Origin: Erpobdella octoculata
Lineage: Eukaryota; Annelida; Clitellata; Hirudinida; Erpobdellidae
Direction: 5' to 3'
Length of the DNA stretch: 64,000 bases
Assembly: GCA_963978895.1 (NCBI GenBank)
Contig: OZ022247.1
Span: 3,596,452-3,660,451 of the forward strand
Every line of letters starts with the position of its first letter. Within the stretch, counting starts at the first letter, position 1. A program made the position numbers and the translations under genes. Shown here piece by piece: positions 53,257 through 63,010 of this stretch. The notes beneath the pieces were generated by a model, which saw only the letters and a list, made by a program, of their open reading frames with translations, made no database searches and was not told where the DNA came from.

Positions 53257-55298
53257 TTAAAACGCGAAATTCACTACTAGAAACCTTAAAATTAAAAATG
53301 CACTACAGTATGCAAGCTTCAAAGAGCAGGATATTTCTTGCAAGTCAAATTCAACGTGAATCGATTTGTTGCCCCATCCATGTTCGTTTTTTGCACAACA
53401 GTTGTAAATTCCTTTATCTTTAGTTGCAATGTTTCTAATGTTGTATGTAATGATGAACAATTTATCCATTTGCTTGTTTGCAAAATATTTTGAAAAACCG
53501 TCTGGACATTCAATTACAGCCTTTGCTGGTGGATCTGCATAAGCTACGCATCTCAATACCAACTGTTTCTTCGTTTCATTAATGAATTTTCTGAAATCTC
53601 GAATTTGTGGAATCAATTTATTCATTGTGACTGTTGTTTCATGTGCTTGTGCTGGTGATGATGCATTACTTGGACCGGCAGAAATTGATGTATCAGATGT
53701 GCTCAGCTCTGACTTTGGAAGAGCAAAAATGGCAATCTTGGTGGTTTTCTCTAGCGATGATGCATTACTTGGACCGGCAGAAATTGCTGTATCAGATGTG
53801 CTCAGCTCTGACTTTGGAAGAGCAAAAGTGGCAATCTGAGTGGTTTTCTCTAGCGATGATGCATTACTTGGACCGGCAGAAATTGCTGTATCAGATGTGC
53901 TCAGCTCTGACTTAGGAAGAGCAAAAGTGGCAATCTGGGTGGTTTTTTCTAGCGATGATGCATTACTTGGACACAAAGTACCATCAAATAAAAGTTCTTT
54001 TTTATTTTCATCTGAACATTCAACCTGATCTTTCAAATTGAAACGAAAAAGGTTTTCATTGGTGAACCAGCTAATCGAGCAAGTGCAATCAAATGGATTT
54101 CCACGAATATTAAGCCCTTCAAGATTTGAGAAGACATCCAAAAATTCTACAGGAAGGCTTTTCAGTTTGTTTTCTCGGAAGGATAATATTTTGAGTTTGC
54201 TAAATGTTGTTAAAAGATTGCTTGCCACTTCTTCAACTTTGCTCTTCTTTACTTGCAGTTCTTCAAGATTTTGACCAATGTGTTGAAACCACTCTTCCTT
54301 GATCTCCGGTATATCACATTCGTAAATTGATAAAATTTTCAGTGAACTTTTCATGCCCGACAGGAAATTCCAATTTGAGATAATTTTATCAAAATAAAGA
54401 AAATAAAGATCTTTGTGCTCCTAAATAGTAATCAATAATTTAAATATTAACTGACAAGAAATATCAAACAACTTTAAAATTTTAAATTATAATTTTAACA
54501 ATGATGTAACATTTTAATGGTGAAAACACTTGAAACAGGCTTTTCTATAAAAAAACTTTTGTCAACGTTTTAACTGTTGCTCAATTATAAAAAAAAATGT
54601 AGACAAATAATTAATGCTTTAAAGTATTATACCACCATGATGGCTGAGAATAGTTAATAACTTACTTTAAAACATTCTTTTGGAAACTCGACTTCAGTAT
54701 TATACAATGCCATTGTTTTAAGAGTTTTGAGGTTGCACACCTCTGTAACGTTAATCCCTGAACATCCTTCAATTGTTAAATGAGTCACAGAACAGTTTTC
54801 AAATATAATCTTGTGTGCTTGTTGAATTGTGACGTTTTGGAATGTAAGCCTTGTCACATTGACTCCTTCTAATAACGATCCTTCGTAGTTTTCGATGACG
54901 ACATCTTCAAAATGCAAGTGATTTTTGAAGCCACTAAACTGACGGAGTCCACAATTAATCATAACACTGTTTTTGATGATTATAGCGTTTGGAACTTCCA
55001 TAAGTGTGGAATTTTCATAGTCTATTTCGCATTCATCAACTTGTAACGTTTCAACATTCAATGTCATATTTGAGCTGACGGTTTTCAATTGCGTCCTACT
55101 GACATTAAGATTTCTTAGATTGACAGTTTTCACCTTAGACCATTGATCTGCAGTTATATCTGTAACAAAATCTTGTGTACATGTAACCACAGTTGTACCG
55201 GAAGATAAAATACATGCCGGGAAAACTTTTGAAGCAAAATTCATTATCAACACCAATTTAATAAATACTTTTGGGCTATTGCTATATTTAAACTTCAT
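53257..55298 (-). CDS. LRR-Ig cell-surface protein, intact two-exon gene
   Basis: Exon 1 is 55,298-54,666 (211 codons, donor AAA/GTAAGT). Exon 2 is 54,420-53,257 (acceptor CTATTTAG, phase 0, first codons EHKDLYFLYF). Total about 598 aa. An N-terminal hydrophobic segment after MKFKYSNSPKVF is a likely signal peptide. Residues 30-210 carry many NVT and NCS sites and LRR-like strands. Exon 2 continues with leucine-rich repeats (LKILSFRENKLKSLPVEFLD), an LRR cap (NPFDCTCSISWFT through GTLC), three 33-residue Ser/Thr-rich repeats, one Ig domain (LRCVAYADPPAKAV to YNCCAKNEHGWGNKS) and a C-terminal hydrophobic stretch (SAFLILRFLVVNFAF) that is a membrane helix or GPI signal. Secreted or surface adhesion or recognition is inferred from architecture. 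No ligand or pathway is evident. Confidence 0.85.
53660..53965 (-). repeat. 99-bp coding tandem repeat (33 aa)
   Basis: Three in-frame copies encoding SSLEKTTQIATFALPKSEL plus STSDTAISAGPSNA. The 37 kb paralogue has two copies. Confidence 0.93.
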
Positions 55299-55379
55299 GT
55301 TTAATCATTAAAAGTTAAACAACGAGAACTACACAGCAACGTCGACTAAATTAATTTGAAACTTCAAATTGTTTATAAA

Positions 55380-55396
55380 CATAGTCTATGACGTCA
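55380..55396 (-). promoter_or_regulatory. CRE palindrome upstream of the LRR-Ig gene
   Basis: TGACGTCA at 55,389-55,396, about 95 bp before the start codon, with GTTTATAAAC downstream of it. The arrangement is the same as at the 37 kb copy. Confidence 0.45.
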
Positions 55397-55699
55397 TCAA
55401 CCGAACAAATTTTAAGTGGTTTAAAATATAACCAAGGTCTTCTTTTTATTATTTCATTATAGTCTGGTAGATATCTAAATTAAACTTGAAATATGTTTAG
55501 TAATATTATTTTAAATCTATGCCCTTCCTGTTACATCATTTTTCTGTTTTTAATGGTCCTCGACGGACGCCTTTCTTTGCCCCACTGATATTCCAATCTG
55601 CAACCATGGATTTTAGATGATTCGAAATCATTTTTCCAGTGTGCCTACCACCTTCCAATGGCAGAAGTTGTAGAAGAACGGATGTCCTATGGTTTACGA

Positions 55700-55910
55700 A
55701 AATTCGCCCCCGGCTTTTCGCCCCTGTTTTTTCGCCCCCGGGAAAATTCGCTTTTGGGAAGTTTTGCCTCCGGTTTTTCGCTCCTGGGAAAGTTCGCCCC
55801 CACGTTTTTCGCCCCTGGAAAAGTTCACCCCCGGTTTTTTGCCCCCGTTTTTTCGTCCCAGGTTTTTGCTCCCAGTTTTTTGTCCATGAGAAAATTTGCT
55901 TCCGGTTTTC
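55700..55910. repeat. GCCCCCGGTTTTTCG minisatellite, third array
   Basis: Same units as at 38.4 kb. It lies in the duplicated segment and is slightly shorter. Confidence 0.85.
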
Positions 55911-55969
55911 TTTGCTAGAACTAGTTCGAGCTACATCTCTCTACTGTTATCTAGTCGTAATTTGAAAAA

Positions 55970-56518
55970 ATGGATTCTCTTTGTCAAGATCTTTCGTGTG
56001 GCAAGTTTGTTCCCGCTACTAAAGTCAAAATTGTTTACGAAGTTAAAAAAAAAGATGTTGCCGCCATTCAGAAACCAATAAAAGTGCGGTCGGATTTATT
56101 AGAAAACTTGGAACTAAAACGTTCAATTTTTCAGAAAGAATTAAAGAAAATTCAAGATATGGAAGGAACAAACGTTTGTGAAAATAAGTCTTGTTCAAAC
56201 GAGGCTCCGAACGTATCAGTATCATCTGTCGTAACCATGCACCCGGCTGAGTTACTCCGTATCATTAAACAAAAAAAGCAAGTGTCATTAACTCAGCTGG
56301 CTCTGCAAAGAGAAACAACCTCGTCAGATAGCGAAATCTGTAAAAAAGAAATATCCTGTGTGTTTCGGAAACCGAAGAAAAGCCTGCAAAAAAAAAATAT
56401 AAGTTTAATCCGGATTATGTCTGGACAAGTTATAAAAACGAATTCAGAACAACTACAAAAACTGCAGTTTTTAGCAGCCCAGAAAGCGTTTCTAAAAAAG
56501 TCGACAAAATACGCTTAA
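55970..56518 (+). CDS. Unrecognised ORF with acidic downstream extension
   Basis: A 182-codon frame opening MDSLCQDLSCGKFVPATKVK, with basic and Ser/Thr-rich middle sequence and no domain I recognise. After its stop (56,516-56,518) another frame continues protein-like: KPCKRKLKLTAAKETTK, FSEDSLSSIMSGSDDDADDD, then [19 protein letters not shown] to about 56,720. A frameshift between the two is likely. The acidic stretch followed by a charged helix suggests a nuclear or chromatin-type protein, but this is composition only. It may belong to a mobile element, given its surroundings. Confidence 0.4.
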   Translation: MDSLCQDLSCGKFVPATKVKIVYEVKKKDVAAIQKPIKVRSDLLENLELKRSIFQKELKKIQDMEGTNVCENKSCSNEAPNVSVSSVVTMHPAELLRIIKQKKQVSLTQLALQRETTSSDSEICKKEISCVFRKPKKSLQKKNISLIRIMSGQVIKTNSEQLQKLQFLAAQKAFLKKSTKYA

Positions 56519-56806
56519 AACAATAAAACCATGTAAGCGTAAACTGAAATTAACGGCTGCTAAAGAGACCACCAAAACACACATTTCTTTTTCCGAAGAT
56601 TCCCTTAGCAGCATTATGAGCGGTTCTGACGATGATGCCGATGATGATGACGACGACCTTGAACTGGAAAAACTAGCTAAAGAAATTGAACGAGAGGTAG
56701 AAGAAAGCGGGGCAAGATGACGAGCGGGGCAAGTTGACTTTTAGCTTATTTGCAAATATATGAACAATTTTAAGAAATACTGAGATTACAGTTCTGTACA
56801 TCACCA

Positions 56807-57070
<264 letters not shown>

Positions 57071-57092
57071 ACTATATATATATATATATATA

Positions 57093-57560
57093 CTAGCTGG
57101 GTTACCCGGCGTTGCCCGGGGATTTTAAAGGCTTTTTATCGTTTTCTCTCTGGCTCCCGTTTCCTTAACCGCTTGCTTTCCCGTTCCATGTCGCTTTCTC
57201 ACTCCTGGTCGCATTTCTGCTCACGGTCGCTTTTCCGGCCCCGGTCTCTTTTACTTTTCCCGATCCCGGTTGCTTTTACGCTTTACCGCTCCAGCTTGCT
57301 CTTCTTTTCGCTCTTCTGTTCCTCCATTAAATTTTAGAGCCTTCCCAATGTGGCTTAGATGGGCTGTAGCGGAATGCTGTGCACAGTCATCAAAATTGAT
57401 CTGTTCTCTCGTTAACACTTTGTTGTTTGGTTTGCTCGTTTAGTTACGTCTGAACTTCCTCAATTTTAATTAGTGTTCTTTAATGTATTGGTTCCACTCT
57501 GCAAGTGTGATCTTCTGCAAAGGCTTATTATGATTGACTGAAGCTGAAAAAAAAAAGAAT
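57093..57560 (-). mobile_element. Helitron 3' end, minus orientation, with possible captured exon
   Basis: On the minus strand the element ends CCCCGGGCAACGCCGGGTAA, then CCCAGCTAG at 57,093. It contains GGAACGGGAAAGC-type repeats (57,150-57,300). Upstream, at 57,543-57,470, an acceptor-like CTTTTTTTTTTCAG is followed by a short frame ending HNKPLQKITLAEWNQYIKEH and stop. This could be the last exon of an unknown gene carried by the Helitron. Confidence 0.6.
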
Positions 57561-58310
57561 TTATTAGTTAACGGCTGCAATAATGTTAAAATCCGCTCAT
57601 ATATCTCAACAGGTTATATTTATTTTAAATACTTGTAAGATTATAAATGCTTACAATAGATTTATCACACACTGTTCAACAGCTGCTTTTCGTAAAATCG
57701 CTAGTCTTAGTTTTTGAGTTGTTCTTAGTTTTTAAGTGTCATGTCTACAGAAAGCATATAACGCTACATGTGGCATGTTAATAAATGTTGACTCGTGGCT
57801 TTGAAAAATGTGATATAAAACACAGATTGAAATAAAACATGAAGTAATAATAATATTAAAAACCTTCAAAGCATTAACTTAATGAATTTTCCGAGAGTTT
57901 TCTGAGATCATCAATTTGGAACAATCGAAGAGTACCACTTTTATTTAGCAAATGATGCAATTATAAATTGAACAAAACAGCAGCAGATTGATAGGCTGGC
58001 TTGAGAACTTTGTTCATGATTTTGTTGAAACACAAAAATACTGCACTTGCTTTCATTTCTTTCAAATTTTATGCACCTCATATATCAGTGAAACTTTTAC
58101 AATATGGTCTCCATACATTTACATAGGAACGATTTTTCACTTGCGTTTGGAGCCATGTAGATTAAAATTTTCGACCGCATTGGGGTTCTAGCTTAATGCA
58201 TTAGAAAGACACATATATTAGCTAAACATAGAAACAAATTTTTGGAAAATAGTCCAACAAATAAAAAGGTGAATGAAGTTAGCAACGAAGTGGGAAACGA
58301 TGTCTATTTT
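57560..58310. other. No supported gene
   Basis: AT-rich. TCTCCATACATTTACATAGG at 58,108 recurs at 59,081, so a fragment of a small dispersed repeat is present. Confidence 0.45.
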
Positions 58311-58316
58311 CACTCC

Positions 58317-59000
58317 AAATCGCCGCAAATTAATTGAATAAAAAATAAACTAAAATTGTCCGCCTTTTCGAACAAATGTTTTCTTTTAGAGAAATATCAG
58401 CTTGATTAAACAGTGCAAAAACTATTTTGAAATATTTATTGACACTTTGTGCAAAATGCTTTCCACGACTTGACCTTACAAATATGTTACCGACACAGCC
58501 AATCAGAAACAAATTAATCAAAAAATAAATAAAATTATCCGCCCCTTCAAACAAATGTATTCTTATAGAAAATTTAACGTAGAATTCAAATATCTAATTA
58601 CATTTTACACTTTCCTAGTGACAAATAATAATAAACGTCATTTACAGAAATGCTTCCGCTTTCAATCGATCCGAATCGCCACAAATTAATTAAACAAAAA
58701 ATAAACTAAAATTGTCCGCCCCTTCAAACAACTGTTTTCTTGTAGAGAAATATAAGCTTGATTGAACAGTGCAAAAATTATTTTAAAATATTCATTGACA
58801 CTTTGTGAAAAATGCCTTCCACGACTTGACCTTACAAATATGTTACCGACACTGCCAATCAGAAAAAAATTAATCAAAAAAATAATAAAATTATCCGCCT
58901 CTTTAAACAAATGTATTCTTATAGCAAATTTAACGTAGAACTCAAATATCTAATTACATTTTACACTTTCCTAGTGACAAATAATAATTGCCGAAAATCG
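58317..59000. repeat. Tandem duplication, 356-bp period
   Basis: 58,317-58,650 and 58,673-59,000 are about 90% alike by eye. Each holds a 74-codon minus-strand frame, also open in the other copy (MF--ADNFI-FLIN-FLIG-VGNIFVRSSRG). Within each unit a TTATCCGCC-type block also appears twice. Confidence 0.9.
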
Positions 59001-59099
59001 TTGCCCGAAGCGTTGTTAACTTCCTGGAGCTCAAATAAAAAAGTTATGAAGCAAAATATAGATCAGGGTATGAAAAATCGTCTCCATACATTTACATAG

Positions 59100-59693
59100 G
59101 GACGGCGACGGTTTTTCGCCTATAACTTTTTTATTTTTTGCAATATTAAATTTATTTTTACACCATTATATTTCCTTTTTAAATACCTTTCCAACGATTT
59201 ATAGCACAACCCTAATGCACGAACTTTTTTTTGCACTATAGTTCGGGGATCCAGCTGCGCAGCCAACTTCTCCCTCGTGGAGGTTCGGAAGAGAATGAGC
59301 CTCAATAAGCTCTATGAAATCAAAACAAAGGTATCCGGCGGCACCATAGATATCTATGGGCGGCACTAAACAACACACATATTTATTTAATTTAATATTT
59401 ATATTTAAAACCTTTAAAACTCAAGAAAAAAAAATTAAAAATATTTTGTATAATTTAACTATAAATTAATTTTATTTTATTTTGTAGAAAAAAAATTTAC
59501 TCCAACTTACTACCGCTGACCAAAACGTTTTTTGTCCATAAAACATCAACGGAGAAACCAATTTATTTAAAATTTTACAGGAACCACCGCTTGAATAAGA
59601 TACATAAGTGTGCCAAATTTCAATTAAATCTGTTCGGCCGTTTACATTTTATGTCCGAACAAACAAACAAACATTTCATTTTTATATATAAGA
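59100..59693 (-). mobile_element. Helitron 5' end, minus orientation
   Basis: On the minus strand it starts TCTTATATATAAAAATGAAA at 59,693 and continues through TGTTTGTTTGTTCGG, ACGGCCGAACAG and ATTTAATTGAAATTTGG. This order is typical for Helitron 5' regions in animals. The inner limit (lower coordinates) is not defined. Confidence 0.55.
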
Positions 59694-59735
59694 CTAGCAG
59701 TGCCCGTAGCGGCTTCGCTCGCATAAAATTAGAGA
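59694..59735 (-). mobile_element. Helitron 3' end abutting the previous element
   Basis: On the minus strand GCGAGCGAAGCCGCTACGGG leads to CACTGCTAG, ending at 59,694, one base from the TC of the neighbouring Helitron. Confidence 0.55.
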
Positions 59736-59764
59736 GTTTGAACCGTGCATCCATAGTAGAGATC

Positions 59765-60085
59765 AATTTTTTAGGTCTCGGCTCGGCCCGTCGACAACTT
59801 AGCCCAGCCCGTTTTAAAAACCCAAACTCCTGGCCCGGCACAGTCCGTCTGAATTAGGCCCGGCCCATTCTTACAGGCTTAGAAGTTCTATATACTTGAT
59901 GAAAAACTTCGGCCCGTCCCACCTTGACTTCAGGTTTGGCCCAGCCCAACTGAAGACCCTAAAATCACTAAAATATCTATATACTTGGTGAAAAACCTCG
60001 GCCCGTTCCACTTTGATTTAAGGTTTGGCCTGGCCCGTGTGAAGACTCTAAAATAACGGCTTGGCCCGGCCGGTGATAAACTGAA
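59765..60085. repeat. GGCCCGGCCC-rich repeat block
   Basis: Multiple CGGCCCG, GCCCAGCCC and GGCCCGGCC motifs with an internal repeat of about 105 bp (TATATACTTG-TGAAAAAC-TCGGCCCGT at 59,890 and 59,980). The composition matches the 15.6 kb hAT MITE, but I could not locate its termini. Confidence 0.6.
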
Positions 60086-60109
60086 CTTAGCTACTTTTAA
60101 CCGGCACAA

Positions 60110-60900
60110 AACTTCAAAATACTAATTTTTACATTTGTAGGACTTACAGTTTTTGAGTAGCAGTTATTTTGAAATCAAATAACCCTTTTTTCCACCCCAC
60201 ATTTGATGTCCTGGAAACCAAATTTTTAAAAAAATGTTGAAACACTTATATCATAATTTTTTGAGTAAATACTAAATACTAATTTTGACATCTGTAGCAT
60301 TCACAGTTTTTGAGTAGCAGTTACTTTAAAAACCAAAGGTTTTTTTCCACCCCACATTTGAGGTCCTGAAAACCAAAATTTCAAAAAATGGTGAAACACA
60401 TATATCCTTATTTTTAGAGTAGAAACTAAATACTAATTTTTACTTTTGTAGCATTAACAGTTTTTGAGTAGAAGCTACTTTAAAAACCAAATAACCCAGT
60501 TTTCCAACCCACATTTGAGGTCCGGGAAACCAAATTTGTAAAATTGGTGAAACACGTATATCTTTATTTTTAGAAAAGAAACTAAATAATAATTTTTACA
60601 TCTGTGGTATTTACTGTTTTTGAGTAGCAGTTACTATAAAAGACAATTAGCCCTATTTTCCACCCCACATTTGAAGTCTTGAAAACCAAATTTTCAAAAA
60701 ATGCTAAAACACGTATTTCATTATTGTTGGAGTAGAAACTAAATACTAATTTTTACTCCTGTAGCATTAACAGTTTTTGAGTAGAAGCTACTTTAAAAAC
60801 CAAATAACCCAATTTTCCAACCCACATTTGAGGTCCGGGAAACCGAATTTTCAAAAAATGGTGAAACACGTATCTTTTTATTTTTCAAAAAGAATCTATA
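60110..60900. repeat. 155-bp tandem array, block 1
   Basis: Five units with AGTTTTTGAGTAGCAG, CCACCCCACATTTGAGGTCC and GAAACACGTATATC. The T-GTAG-ATT-ACAG landmark recurs at about 60,131, 60,287, 60,441, 60,597 and 60,752. Confidence 0.9.
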
Positions 60901-61087
60901 TACCAAATTTCAAAAAACATTTTTAGAAAAAATGTTTAGAAAAAAGTTTGTTTTCCAGTTTTTTCCCCTCAGGAGCAAAATTTTCAAAAATCCTTTCTTA
61001 GCGGATGTTTACGCTATAAAAGTAATATAAGTTCCAAATTTCACGTTCCTAGGATGAGGCGTTTGAGCTCGGCGTTGATTATCAGTC

Positions 61088-61183
61088 AGTCATCTGTCAG
61101 TCAGTCAGTCAGTCAGTCAGTCAGTCAGTCAGTCAGTCAGTCAGTCAGTCAGTCAGTCAGTCAGTCAGTCAGTCAGTCAGTCA
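61088..61183. repeat. (CAGT)n microsatellite
   Basis: About 24 tetranucleotide units within GATTATCAGTCAG...GACATGTTC. The second copy of this locus at 62,113 has only one unit. Confidence 0.97.
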
Positions 61184-61194
61184 GGACATGTTCT

Positions 61195-61266
61195 TTTATA
61201 TATAGATATATATATACATATATATATACATTTACATATATATATACATATATACATACTATATAC

Positions 61267-61308
<42 letters not shown>
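61195..61308. repeat. TA-rich / (TA)n tract
   Basis: TATATACATA repeats grading into pure TA. Confidence 0.9.
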
Positions 61309-61309
<1 letters not shown>

Positions 61310-61310
<1 letters not shown>

Positions 61311-62135
61311 CCACTTACAGTTTTTGAGTAGCAGTAATTTTTAAAATCAAATAACTCTATTTTGCACCTTACATTTGAGGTCCTGGAAACCAAATTTTTC
61401 AAAAAATGCTAAAACACGTATTTTATTATTTTTGGAGTAGAAACTAAATACTAATTTTTACTTCTGTAGCATTAACAGTTTTTGAGTAGCAGCTACTTTA
61501 AAAACCAAATAACCCAAAAAATGATGAAACACGTATATCTTTTTTTTTGAGTAGATACTAAGTATTAATTTTGTAAAAAATGGTGAAGCATATCTTTATT
61601 TTTAGAAAAGAAACTAAATAATAATTTTTACATCTGTGGTATTTACTGTTTTTGAGTAGCAGTTACTATAAAAGACAATTAGTCCTATTTTCCACCCCAC
61701 ATTTGAAGTCCTGGAAACCAAATTTTCAAAATATGCTAAAACACGTATTTTATTATTTTTGGAGTAGAAACTAAATACTAATTTTTACTCCTGTAGCATT
61801 AACAGTTTTTGAGTAGAAGCTACTTTAAAAACCAAATAACCCAATTTTCCAACCCACATTTGAGGTCCGGGAAACCGAATTTTCAAAAAATGGTGAAACA
61901 CGTATCTTTTTATTTTTCAAAAAGAATCTATCTACTAAATTTCAGAAAAAATTTTTAGAAAATTTTTTTAGAAAAAAGTTTGTTTTCCAGTTTTTTCCCC
62001 TCAGGAGCAAAATTTTCAAAAATCCTTTCTTAGCGGATGTTTACGCTATAAAAGTAATATAAGTTCCAAATTTCACGTTCCTAGGATGAGGCGTTTGAGC
62101 TCGGCGTTGATTATCAGTCAGGACATGTTCTTTTA
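61310..62135. repeat. 155-bp tandem array, block 2, and 1.0-kb duplication
   Basis: About four further units of the same array. The segment 61,600-62,135 closely repeats 60,572-61,100, including TTCCAAATTTCACGTTCC and ATGAGGCGTTTGAGCTCGG, at a distance of about 1.02 kb. Confidence 0.88.
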
Positions 62136-62138
62136 TAT

Positions 62139-62514
<376 letters not shown>

Positions 62515-62600
62515 AGAATCGGATCTAGGGGGGGGGGCAACTGAGAGCGAAAGAATGAGCGGGAAAGCGACAGGGAACGGATAACGACCGGGAGCGGGAG
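62515..62600. repeat. AGAATCGGATCTAGGGGG junction with Helitron-type repeats
   Basis: AGAATCGGATCTAGGGGGGG occurs here and again at 62,986-63,008, each time directly after a TATG tract. The first is followed by GAGCGGGAAAGCGACAGGGA, a Helitron-type minisatellite fragment. Confidence 0.7.
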
Positions 62601-62810
62601 TGTGTATGTATCTATGTATGTATGTATGTATGTATGTATGTATGTATGTATGTATGTATGTATGTATGTATGTATGTATGTATGTATGTATGTATGTATG
62701 TATGTATGTGTGTATGTGTGTGTGTATGTATGTATGTATGTATGTGTGTATGTATGTATGTATGTATGTATGTATGTATGTATGTATGTATGTATGTATG
62801 TATGTATGTA

Positions 62811-62841
<31 letters not shown>

Positions 62842-62987
62842 ATGTATGTATGTATGTATGTATGTATGTATGTATGTATGTATGTATGTATGTATGTATG
62901 TATGTATGTATGTATGTATGTATGTATGTATGTATGTATGTATGTATGTATGTATGTATGTATGTATGTATGTATGTATGTATGTAG
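62601..62987. repeat. (TATG)n microsatellite, second tract
   Basis: About 385 bp of ATGT units with a few GTGT interruptions. Confidence 0.98.
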
Positions 62988-63010
62988 AATCGGATCTAGG
63001 GGGGGGGAAC

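Larger units (their letters stand above)
52990..55912. repeat. Segmental duplication, copy 2
   Basis: Direct duplicate of 35,685-38,588, including flanks, both exons, the intron, the promoter and part of the minisatellite. Confidence 0.9.
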
